The notes below the pieces were generated by a model. That model ran no database searches, was not told the origin of the DNA, and saw only the letters and a program-made list of their open reading frames with translations. 14,581 nt of DNA, from NCBI GenBank assembly GCA_022563275.1, contig JADFNR010000089.1, positions 1 to 14,581 on the forward strand, given 5' to 3'. Of the stretch, positions 1-6,316 are shown piece after piece (position 1 is the first letter of the stretch; every line of letters starts with the position of its first letter). Position numbers and translations under genes: made by a program. The stretch is from Chloroflexota bacterium. Lineage in GTDB: Bacteria > Chloroflexota > Dehalococcoidia > UBA3495.

Positions 1-1
1 A

Positions 2-133
2 GTCGCCTCCCGCCTGGAAGTGAGCGAGCACACCGTTAAGTTCCACGTGAATTCCATCATGAGCAAGCTCAATGCCCAGAGCCGTACCGAGGCGGTTACC
101 CTGGCCACCCGGCTTGGACTCCTTCCCCTTTAG
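2..133 (+). CDS. LuxR/NarL-type response regulator, C-terminal end (partial)
   Basis: The open frame enters from the left edge and stops at TAG 131-133. The 43 visible residues are the second half of a LuxR-type helix-turn-helix: a recognition helix reading SEHTVKFHVNSIMSKLNA, followed by QSRTEAVTLATRLGLL. This is the classic GerE/LuxR C-terminal signature (S.xTVKxHxxxIxxKL.xxxRtEAv), in which the recognition helix contacts DNA. Such domains usually sit behind a receiver domain in NarL/FixJ-type response regulators, but the N-terminal part lies outside the window, so the sensor type is unknown. The downstream protease gene starts 163 nt later with its own ribosome binding site, so co-transcription is uncertain. 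Confidence 0.85.
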   Translation, partial: VASRLEVSEHTVKFHVNSIMSKLNAQSRTEAVTLATRLGLLPL

Positions 134-296
134 CCTGGCGATTCTTCCTGCCCATTTTTCCAGGTCCAGCCCTAGCCGGATTTGGGATGCCATGTTGGTT
201 CCCAGTTGGTAGTCTGGAGGTAAGCGGCGGAATCACCGCGAGTCTCAACCGGCCTTCCAGTGATAACCAGGGCGGGTCGTGAAGCAGGAGTAGAAC

Positions 297-1193
297 ATGT
301 CCACAGTATTGTCCGATCTCTCAGATGCCTTGGCGGACGCCGTCGCTTCGGCGGCCGATGGCCTGGTCCGGGTGGAGGGGCGCGACCGTTTGCCAGCCAC
401 CGGAATCGTTTGGGACGCCGAAGGGTTGATCGTGACCGCCCACCACGTGTTGGAGCGTGATGAGAACATCAACGTCGGTTTTCAAGACGGCGAGACCGTG
501 GCGGCAGAGCTTTTAGGCCGGGACCCGGCCACCGACTTGGCGCTGCTTCGAACGCCCAAGAGAGGCGCCAACGTTCCTACTTGGGCCGAACCCGAAAGCC
601 TGAAGGTGGGCCATCTGGCTTTGGCGTTGGGCCGGCCTGGGGCGAACGTACGGGCCACCATGGGAATCATTTCAGCTTTGGGCAAGGCCTGGCGCACCTC
701 CGCCGGAGGGCCCGTGGACCGTTACCTTCAGACCGATACCGTGATGTACCCTGGATTCTCCGGCGGGCCGTTGGTGGACGGTCAGGGCCGGTTCGTGGGG
801 CTCAATAGCTCGGCGTTGGTGCGCGGAGTCTCCATCACCGTGCCTGCCCTCACTCTCAACCGGGTGGTACGGGACCTGCAAGAGCACGGCAGCGTCCGCC
901 GGGCCTATCTTGGCGTGGGCGCCCAGCCGACCCGTCTCCCGGATGCTTTGGCCAAAGAGTTGGGCCAAGAAACCGGGCTGTTGCTGGTGTCGGTGGAACA
1001 GGGCAGCGCGGCCGAAGAGGGGGGCCTGTTCTTGGGCGACACCCTGGTTACTCTGGGTGATACCCCCGTGCGGCACATGGACGATCTATTCAACAACCTG
1101 GACGGCGAACGTATCGGCAAGCCCCTCACGGTCCGCATCCTTCGGGGTGGACAGTTGGTTGAGCTGACCGTCTCGCCGGTCTCCCACCCGTAA
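297..1193 (+). CDS. Trypsin-like serine protease with PDZ domain (S1C, HtrA/DegP-like)
   Basis: A 298-residue protein of the HtrA fold. The catalytic triad is visible as His50 in TAHHV, Asp80 in DPATDLALL, and Ser155 in PGFSGGPLV. The usual Asn before the serine (GNSGGP) is Phe here. Residues about 195-295 form one PDZ domain (YLGVGAQ carboxylate-binding loop region, then GSAAEEGGLFLGDTLVTLGD), which in this family binds C-terminal peptides of substrates or regulates the protease. There is no signal peptide or membrane segment: the N-terminus is an acidic/alanine-rich helix, so the protein probably acts in the cytoplasm, unlike periplasmic DegP. Start ATG 297 is preceded by AGGAG at 286-290 with a 6-nt spacer. 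A second protease gene follows 4 nt after the stop, implying one operon. Confidence 0.88.
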   Translation: MSTVLSDLSDALADAVASAADGLVRVEGRDRLPATGIVWDAEGLIVTAHHVLERDENINVGFQDGETVAAELLGRDPATDLALLRTPKRGANVPTWAEPESLKVGHLALALGRPGANVRATMGIISALGKAWRTSAGGPVDRYLQTDTVMYPGFSGGPLVDGQGRFVGLNSSALVRGVSITVPALTLNRVVRDLQEHGSVRRAYLGVGAQPTRLPDALAKELGQETGLLLVSVEQGSAAEEGGLFLGDTLVTLGDTPVRHMDDLFNNLDGERIGKPLTVRILRGGQLVELTVSPVSHP

Positions 1194-1197
1194 GGCG

Positions 1198-1866
1198 GTG
1201 ATGATGACTACTCTACTACCCCAGTTGAACTCTGATCTTGGCGAATTGGCGGACCAGGTGCGGAGGAGCTTGGTGCAGGTATCGGCGGGGCGCAGCGGTT
1301 CAGGCTCGGGCGTGGTCTTCGCCGCCGACGGGCTGGTGGTCACCAACGCCCACGTGGTCTCGGGGAACCGGGGCCGCCATCCGGGGAGCGGGTTGCGGGT
1401 GACCCTGCCGAACGGAGCGGTGGTGGCGGCGGGATTACTCGCCAAGGACGACGACCTGGACGTGGCGATACTTCAGGTTGAACGAATTGAAGGGAAACTG
1501 CCGGAGCTTCATCCCATAAAGATGGGTGACTCTAGAGAGCTTCGGGCTGGTCAGTGGGTGATGGCCATGGGCCACCCTTGGGGCGTGGCCGGCGCGGCGG
1601 TTGCCGGGATAGTGATCGGCGCCGGCCCGGACCTCCCCGAAGCCCCGGGCGCCGCGAAGGATTGGATCGCGGTGGACCTGGCCCTCCGCCCCGGCCATTC
1701 GGGCGGCCCGTTAGTGGACCACCGCGGCCGGCTGATCGGCATGAGCACCATGATGGCCGGTCTGGAAGTGGGGATGGCCGTTCCGGCGCATGTGATTGGG
1801 GAATTCGTGGCGAGAGTCCTCGCCGGTGAGGCGGGCGCAGAGAAATATGACACGGCGGTGGTGTGA
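1198..1866 (+). CDS. Trypsin-like serine protease without PDZ domain
   Basis: A 222-residue protein carrying only the trypsin-like protease domain. The triad is His52 (TNAHVV), Asp88 (DLDVAIL) and Ser168 (RPGHSGGPLV); the glycine-rich GSGSGVVF strand precedes the histidine as in HtrA proteins. It ends shortly after the protease fold, so it lacks the PDZ domain of its neighbour. No signal peptide is visible. Possible starts are GTG 1198, ATG 1201 and ATG 1204; the gap to the previous stop is 4 nt or slightly more, which indicates translational coupling, and the only Shine-Dalgarno-like sequence is GGCGG just before the start. The two proteases align in layout but are divergent, suggesting an old duplication with loss (or gain) of PDZ. 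A bidirectional terminator follows. Confidence 0.85.
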   Translation: MMMTTLLPQLNSDLGELADQVRRSLVQVSAGRSGSGSGVVFAADGLVVTNAHVVSGNRGRHPGSGLRVTLPNGAVVAAGLLAKDDDLDVAILQVERIEGKLPELHPIKMGDSRELRAGQWVMAMGHPWGVAGAAVAGIVIGAGPDLPEAPGAAKDWIAVDLALRPGHSGGPLVDHRGRLIGMSTMMAGLEVGMAVPAHVIGEFVARVLAGEAGAEKYDTAVV

Positions 1867-1891
1867 GCGCCGGTCCCGTGGAACACTGAGA

Positions 1892-1935
1892 AAAGAAGAG
1901 GCCGGTCCCGACGAATCGGGACCGGCCTCTTCTTT
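1892..1935. terminator. Bidirectional Rho-independent terminator
   Basis: A perfect 20-bp stem (1892-1911 pairing with 1916-1935) with a 4-nt CGAA loop. The left arm begins AAAGAAGAGG and the right arm ends CCTCTTCTTT, giving T-rich 3' ends in both directions. It lies between the plus-strand protease operon (ends 1866) and the minus-strand dehalogenase-like gene (ends 1968), so it can end both transcripts. Its inner stem contains GTCCCGA/TCGGGAC, shared with the terminator at 9733-9772. Confidence 0.9.
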
Positions 1936-1967
1936 GTTACCTACGCTTAGGTGAATCCGGATGGCTA

Positions 1968-3242
1968 CTAAATGTAGTCTTCCATCTCCATCATTTCGAG
2001 GTTGTCACGGCTCTGACCCAAACCGACTTGTAGGGTCTGCCGGAACTCGTTCAGCATCTCGTCGCTGACTTCGCCGCCGGCTTCGGCGGCCTTCTTCTTG
2101 AGGTTCTCGAATGCCCAGTTCTCGGTGTCTCCGGTGGGCATGGAGTTGAAGAACTCGCGCTCGAACACCGGCAGTTCGCCGGGTCCGAAGTAGCCCTTGC
2201 CCTCAAGCTCGTAGCCTTCTAGGTCGTGGGTGCCCTTGCCGAGTACCTGACCCGTCTCCGCGTAGTGCGTCATGACCGTGGACATGCCGTACTTCTGGAT
2301 GGGGCAGACCTTCATGCAGACACCGCAACCCAGGTAGCGGGCCATGACGGGGCGGCAGCGCTTGAAGTAGAGCTTGTGCTTCTCGATGCCTCTCCACCAC
2401 ACCTTGTCGCGCATCAGAGCGCGGCCGGGGCAGCGGTTGACGCAGACCTGACATACCTGGCAGAAGGCGTGGATGCCATAGTCTACCGGCTTGTCATGGG
2501 TTACGTTGGCGTCGGTGGTGATGATCATGAGGCGGCAGCGGGAGCCGACATGGGGAGTCAGCAGATAGCCGCATGCGCCCAAGGAACCAAGACCGGCTTC
2601 CACGAACATGGGGATGTAGGGGCCGGTGTTGTCATTGGGGCTGTGGACCTGAGCTCGGTAGCCCAGACTCTGGATGAATTTTGCAACTTCCAGACCCGCG
2701 GCGCCTTCGGTGCGGTAGGTGCTGGAGTGGACGATCTCGGCGTCAACGCTGGGAATCGTCTGGGTGGGTTCGAAGTCCTGCTCGTAGGCCAAGCAGATGG
2801 CATGGGGGAATTTCACCCAGTCCTTCTTCGATTGGTAGGTATACCGGTGATCGTAGGCGGTGATGCCCACTTCGATATAACCGAGCTCACGGCACTTGGC
2901 CTTGATGGCCTCGGTGACATCTTCCCCGGTGGCCTCGCCCGTCGGCTCTTCGTCGCCGGTCAGGCGGGCGGCCATGATCAACGGCCGGTTCAAGTTGTCA
3001 TGTTCCTTCCGAATCTCACGCATCTCAACGTGGGAGTCGCGGATGGTGTTGGCCCAGTCACGAGAGGCCCTCTCGGAGATGTTCATGGTTTCCAGAGGAT
3101 ACTCCCGGGCGTACCAGTCGACTTCGCGGTGGTTCAAGGGTATGCCTGGTACCGTTTCCAGTTCCTCAGGAATGGGAATGGTTACGGAATCATCACCCTG
3201 GTATTTGCCAGGCCTAACGACCTCATGGCCGATCTTTAACAT
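1968..3242 (-). CDS. Reductive-dehalogenase-like corrinoid/iron-sulfur protein, cytoplasmic
   Basis: With start ATG 3242 this is a 424-residue protein. The C-terminal half has two ferredoxin-type 4Fe-4S motifs: C-x2-C-x2-C-x3-CP (Cys261, 264, 267, 271) and C-x9-C-x2-C-x3-CP (Cys296, 306, 309, 313), the arrangement of RdhA and QueG proteins. Before them the stretch EAGLGSLGACGYLLTPHVGS and RCRLMIITTD matches the corrinoid-binding nitroreductase-like domain of these families, and YRTEGAAGLEVAKFIQSLGY is the preceding helix; its Tyr176 is a candidate for the catalytic Tyr of RdhA (inference). There is no twin-arginine signal and no rdhB-type membrane anchor nearby, unlike respiratory dehalogenases. 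The frame is open up to an ATG at 3302, but that ATG lies inside the predicted -10 box, whereas ATG 3242 has GGGAGG at 3255-3250. True dehalogenating activity is not provable from sequence; another corrinoid-dependent reduction is possible. Confidence 0.82.
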   Translation of the reverse strand: MLKIGHEVVRPGKYQGDDSVTIPIPEELETVPGIPLNHREVDWYAREYPLETMNISERASRDWANTIRDSHVEMREIRKEHDNLNRPLIMAARLTGDEEPTGEATGEDVTEAIKAKCRELGYIEVGITAYDHRYTYQSKKDWVKFPHAICLAYEQDFEPTQTIPSVDAEIVHSSTYRTEGAAGLEVAKFIQSLGYRAQVHSPNDNTGPYIPMFVEAGLGSLGACGYLLTPHVGSRCRLMIITTDANVTHDKPVDYGIHAFCQVCQVCVNRCPGRALMRDKVWWRGIEKHKLYFKRCRPVMARYLGCGVCMKVCPIQKYGMSTVMTHYAETGQVLGKGTHDLEGYELEGKGYFGPGELPVFEREFFNSMPTGDTENWAFENLKKKAAEAGGEVSDEMLNEFRQTLQVGLGQSRDNLEMMEMEDYI

Positions 3243-3298
3243 GCCTGTCCCTCCCAAATAGTAATATCCCTGGGCTCGGGGTTTAGCCTTATGACCCC

Positions 3299-3327
3299 AC
3301 ATTAGCGGCGGCCTATATATTTGTCAA
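3299..3327 (-). promoter_or_regulatory. Sigma-70-type promoter of the dehalogenase-like gene
   Basis: On the minus strand a perfect -35 TTGACA (3327-3322) is followed after 17 nt by TAATGT (3304-3299), which keeps the three most conserved -10 positions (T1, A2, T6). Transcription would begin near 3292, giving a leader of about 50 nt that includes the GGGAGG ribosome binding site for ATG 3242. The box overlaps the alternative ATG at 3302, so the longer frame cannot be translated from this promoter. Confidence 0.6.
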
Positions 3328-3466
3328 CCCTATTTCCTAGGCAATACAGTATTCAAAAACTAGATAGAGTTCAAATTGAAATGTGATATATACGAGCGTC
3401 GTAGATGTTTCGACGATGTGACCCCATCAATTTGCCATTTGAATACGAATGTCGTTGAGATTAGCT

Positions 3467-5143
3467 CTACCGGCCCGTCCGGCGGGCGATCATCGCGTCC
3501 GCCAAGGGGCTGGCCCCAGACCGGATCGCCACGTCAACCAATGCGGGACGGCCCGATGCGAGGGCCCGCCCCACCGCCGGGCCGACATCGGCGGGTTTGT
3601 CCACATGTTCGGTATAGGCGCCGATCGCTGCCACAACCTTGTCGTACCTTATGGGCCGGAGGTCGGTCGCGACGGCGCGGTCGTAGTAGGCCACCTGGAA
3701 GGTCTTGTCGATGCCCCAGGTGTGGTCGTTCCCCAACACGGTGGTTATGTTGATGTTGTGCCGGATACAGGTGTCGTACTCCATGGAGTAGAACCCGAAG
3801 GCCCCGTCTCCGGAGAACGCCAGGACTTTGCTATCGGGATAGGCCAATTTGGCCGCCATGGCATAGGGGACCGCCGCGCCCAGGTGGCTCAATGGCCCCA
3901 GTCTCTGGAACCGGCCCGGCATCCGGGCCTTCAAGAACGACCGGCCCCATTGCACGTAGTCGCCGCCGTCCATCACCAGGACCGTGTCCTTGTCCAGGTG
4001 TTGTTCCAGGTTGGTGTACACGTCCAGGGGATGCATCGGCTCTTGGCCGTCGGCCTTGGCCCGCAGTTCGGCGTCCCAGGCCGCCGCGTCTTTATTCAGC
4101 AGTTCAAGCCAGGGGGTGATGTTCTCCTTGGGTCCGGCCCACTTCTTGCAGGCCGCGGTTATCTGTTCCACCACCGCGCCCAGGTCCGCTTCTATCCCCA
4201 CGGCCACGCCCCGGTTGCGGCCGATCTCCGCCGCGGACGGGTCCGCCTGAATGATCTTGGCGGAATCGGAGAAGACCCTGCCATAGCGGTACCGGTGGTC
4301 CAGACGTTTACCCAATAACAGCACGACGTCGGCCTCCCGGAAGCGCCGCGCCGTTGGGTTCAATGCCCCATCGGCGTACCCGAAACACAGGGGGTGTTCG
4401 TCGTCCAACAGGCCCCGGGCTTGTTCCACTGTGAACACGGGGATGCCCGTTGATTCGGCCAGCTCTTGGAGCTGGGCCGGGTCCACCGAATAGCGGGCCG
4501 GGTTGCCCGCGATGATCACCGGCTTCTTGGCGCCCATCAACAAAGAAGCTGCTTGTTCGATCAATGCGGGGTCCCCCTGGGGCCGGCCTGTGGGGCGGTA
4601 CTCCTGGGGCATGTACTGAGGTAGGTCGTCCTCGGAGATCTCCGCTTCCTGAATGTCGATGGGCAAACTCAGGTGCACCGGGCCGGGCCGTCCCGAGGTG
4701 GCGGTGCGAAAGGCGGTGGCCACGAACTCTGGGATGCGGGTCTTGTCGTGGATCAACCACGAACCTTTGGTCACGGGCGTGGTCATGCCGATCTGGTCGA
4801 TCTCCTGAAAGGACGACATACCCTTCTCGGGCAGTTCGGCCAGCCCGGCGATGAATATGACCGGGCTCTCGGAGGTGTAGATGGCCGGAAGGGCGGAGAT
4901 GGCATTGGAGAAGCCGGGCCCGCCGGTGAAGATGCCCACCGCCGGACGGCCCGTGATCCTGGCGTAGCCGTCGGCCATGTGCAGGGCCGCGCCTTCGTGA
5001 CGGGCGTCGATGAACTGGATGCCCTCGTCTTCCGCCGCGTCCACCAAGGGCAGGATGGTGTCGCCGACGATGGTGAAAACCTTCTCGATGCCCTCCAGCT
5101 TGAGACACCTGATGAAGAGATGGGCTCCGGTCAGTTTTGGCAT
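3467..5143 (-). CDS. Thiamine-diphosphate-dependent C-C lyase/ligase, acetolactate-synthase-like (ILVBL/HACL-like)
   Basis: A 558-residue, full-length TPP enzyme with the three usual domains: an N-terminal PYR domain with the catalytic Glu50 (DARHEGAALHMADGYAR), a central domain (about 190-335) and a C-terminal PP domain with the cofactor/Mg motif GDGAFGF (GDG 445-447) followed by LGNDHTWG (Asn472, Asp473). The GND in place of the NN of acetolactate synthase, together with DGGDYVQWG at 392-400, resembles the ILVBL/2-hydroxyacyl-CoA lyase branch more than true IlvB. Likely substrates are therefore 2-hydroxyacyl-CoA or 2-oxo acids, but acetolactate synthase or another decarboxylase cannot be excluded. 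No small subunit gene (ilvH/ilvN) is present. Start ATG 5143 has GGGAGG a few bases upstream. It lies upstream of the dehalogenase-like gene on the same strand, 224 nt apart. Confidence 0.85.
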   Translation of the reverse strand: MPKLTGAHLFIRCLKLEGIEKVFTIVGDTILPLVDAAEDEGIQFIDARHEGAALHMADGYARITGRPAVGIFTGGPGFSNAISALPAIYTSESPVIFIAGLAELPEKGMSSFQEIDQIGMTTPVTKGSWLIHDKTRIPEFVATAFRTATSGRPGPVHLSLPIDIQEAEISEDDLPQYMPQEYRPTGRPQGDPALIEQAASLLMGAKKPVIIAGNPARYSVDPAQLQELAESTGIPVFTVEQARGLLDDEHPLCFGYADGALNPTARRFREADVVLLLGKRLDHRYRYGRVFSDSAKIIQADPSAAEIGRNRGVAVGIEADLGAVVEQITAACKKWAGPKENITPWLELLNKDAAAWDAELRAKADGQEPMHPLDVYTNLEQHLDKDTVLVMDGGDYVQWGRSFLKARMPGRFQRLGPLSHLGAAVPYAMAAKLAYPDSKVLAFSGDGAFGFYSMEYDTCIRHNINITTVLGNDHTWGIDKTFQVAYYDRAVATDLRPIRYDKVVAAIGAYTEHVDKPADVGPAVGRALASGRPALVDVAIRSGASPLADAMIARRTGR

Positions 5144-5210
5144 CGTCCCTCCCGGGGTATTTTGGTTAATGGGTCAGGCTTGTCTGGGTCCCCCCTAGGC
5201 CGCCCAACAG

Positions 5211-5239
5211 AGCTTACTTTGGGAGCCCCCATCCGGCAA
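5211..5239 (-). promoter_or_regulatory. Possible promoter of the TPP enzyme gene
   Basis: Minus strand: TTGCCG (5239-5234), 17-nt spacer, TAAGCT (5216-5211). The -35 matches 4 of 6 and the -10 only 3 of 6 consensus positions, so this is tentative. If correct, transcription starts near 5204 and the hairpins at 5227-5296 lie at or upstream of the promoter instead of in the leader. Confidence 0.25.
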
Positions 5240-5261
5240 GGGGCGTTGCCATATAATGGGG
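5227..5261. other. Two-helix hairpin in the intergenic region upstream of the TPP gene
   Basis: Outer arms CCCCAT (5227-5232) and ATGGGG (5256-5261) enclose inner arms GGCAA (5235-5239) and TTGCC (5246-5250) around a 6-nt loop GGGGCG, with a 2-nt and a 5-nt internal loop. It can form on either strand. A TATAAT on the plus strand (5252-5257) overlaps the right side but has no recognisable -35. Confidence 0.45.
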
Positions 5262-5269
5262 AGCGCGCG

Positions 5270-5296
5270 AAAAAACCACCTTGCTCCTACGGTGGT
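5270..5296 (-). terminator. Terminator-like hairpin reading toward the TPP gene
   Basis: On the minus strand ACCACC (5296-5291), a 10-nt loop and GGTGGT (5280-5275) are followed directly by a run of six T (5275-5270). The stem is short (6 bp). No minus-strand gene ends upstream of it, because rsmI on that side is on the plus strand, so it is either an attenuator in a TPP-gene leader or a block against antisense read-through. Confidence 0.4.
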
Positions 5297-5325
5297 CTTG
5301 CATCAATGATTCTGTCATTCTGAGG

Positions 5326-5341
5326 TCCCGACGCGTCGGGA
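5326..5341. repeat. Perfect 16-bp palindrome TCCCGACGCGTCGGGA
   Basis: A perfect inverted repeat between the divergent rsmI and TPP genes. Its arms TCCCGA/TCGGGA are the same as the core arms of the terminators at 1892-1935 and 9733-9772. The left flank, TGTCATTCTGAGG (5313-5325), looks like the conserved end of dispersed intergenic repeats I recall from other bacterial genomes (inference). Confidence 0.6.
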
Positions 5342-5385
5342 AAGAAACTCGTTGCTAACATGCCAACACTGACCGAGAACCTCAA

Positions 5386-6246
5386 TTGCCGACCTTATAT
5401 ATAGTAGGGACCCCCATCGGAAACCTGGAGGACCTGACGCCCCGGGCGGCGCGGGTCTTGGCGGAAGTCTCCCTGGTGGCGGCCGAGGACACCCGCGTCA
5501 CCCGGCGGCTGTTGAGCCATCTTGGCATCCGTCCCCGGACCACCAGCTTTCACCAGCATAACTGGCGGGACAAGCTGGAGGGGGTGTTGGCGGAGTTGGA
5601 CCACGGAGACGTTGCTTTGGTCACCGATGCCGGGATGCCGGGGATCAGCGATCCGGGGAGCGAGTTGGTGGCTGCCGCCGCCCAGGCAGGATTCAAGGTC
5701 GAGGTCGTGCCTGGACCTTCGGCGGTTACGGCGGCCCTGGCGCTGTCCGGGTTTCCCGGCGACGCATTTCTGTTCCTGGGGTTTCTGCCCAGGCGCAAGA
5801 AAGACCGTCAAGCGCGCCTGCGTGAGGCGGTAGCCTCGGCTGTGCCCTTGGTGCTCTTTGAGGCGCCCCACCGGCTGCGTGCCACATTGGCTGACTTGGA
5901 TACCGTGTTTGACGACCGGCCCTTGGCCGTGTGCCGGGAGTTGACCAAGCTCCATGAAGAAGTGTTTCGCGGCACCGCGGCCCAGGCGCTGGAGCACTTC
6001 GACTCCCCCCGGGGCGAGGTGGTGCTGGTGGTCCAGGGTAGACCGGTTGAGATTACGGCCCAGCCGGACGTGGCGGCAGCCGATGACCAAGCCGCGGCCG
6101 ACATCGACCTGCGCCGGAGGTTATCCGGCCTTCGGCAAGAGGGAGTCAGGGCCAAGGACGCTGTGGCCTTGATCGCCGAGGCCACGGGTCTGGCCAAGAA
6201 CCGGGTGTATAAGGTCTGGGTGGAGTTGGGCCGGGAGTCCAGTTAG
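5386..6246 (+). CDS. rsmI: 16S rRNA (cytidine1402-2'-O)-methyltransferase RsmI
   Basis: A 286-residue protein of normal length for RsmI, which uses S-adenosylmethionine to 2'-O-methylate C1402 in the decoding centre of 16S rRNA. The tetrapyrrole-methylase-type fold is shown by LYIVGTPIGNLEDLTPRA at the N-terminus, AAEDTR (32-37), VTDAGMPGISDPG (79-91), VPGPSA (108-113) and LGFLPRRKKD (131-140). The last 45 residues (RRLSGLRQEGVRAKDAVALI and on to KNRVYKVWVEL) are the RsmI helix-turn-helix tail. The start is TTG 5386: the only in-frame codon able to initiate between the stop TAA 5356 and the conserved LYIVGTP, and it gives MPTLYIV as expected for the family. The ribosome binding site is poor. 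A 14-codon out-of-frame ATG frame (5360-5404) overlaps the start. Confidence 0.95.
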   Translation: MPTLYIVGTPIGNLEDLTPRAARVLAEVSLVAAEDTRVTRRLLSHLGIRPRTTSFHQHNWRDKLEGVLAELDHGDVALVTDAGMPGISDPGSELVAAAAQAGFKVEVVPGPSAVTAALALSGFPGDAFLFLGFLPRRKKDRQARLREAVASAVPLVLFEAPHRLRATLADLDTVFDDRPLAVCRELTKLHEEVFRGTAAQALEHFDSPRGEVVLVVQGRPVEITAQPDVAAADDQAAADIDLRRRLSGLRQEGVRAKDAVALIAEATGLAKNRVYKVWVELGRESS

Positions 6247-6316
6247 GCCAATTTCCCAGATAATACCTTAAGTTAATTATATAGATTTGTGATATGCTTT
6301 TTCGGCGCGGCCGTGC

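Noticed and set aside
134..296. Gap between the LuxR-type regulator and the first protease
   Set aside because: I looked for a promoter, hairpin or small gene and saw only the ribosome binding site at 286-290.
2226..3239. Long open frame (337 codons) on the plus strand opposite the dehalogenase-like gene
   Set aside because: It is antisense to a gene with clear Fe-S motifs and a strong ribosome binding site, its translation has no recognisable motif, and long antisense frames are common in GC-rich DNA.
3243..3302. 20-residue N-terminal extension of the dehalogenase-like protein (ATG 3302)
   Set aside because: That ATG overlaps the -10 box and has no good ribosome binding site, whereas ATG 3242 has GGGAGG in place.
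3449..4318. Long plus-strand open frame opposite the TPP enzyme
   Set aside because: It lies antisense to conserved PP-domain coding sequence, and its Gly/Val/His-rich translation resembles nothing known.
5144..5385. TPP riboswitch or T-box in front of the TPP enzyme gene
   Set aside because: The THI-box conserved elements and T-box anticodon and acceptor motifs are absent; only unassigned hairpins are visible.
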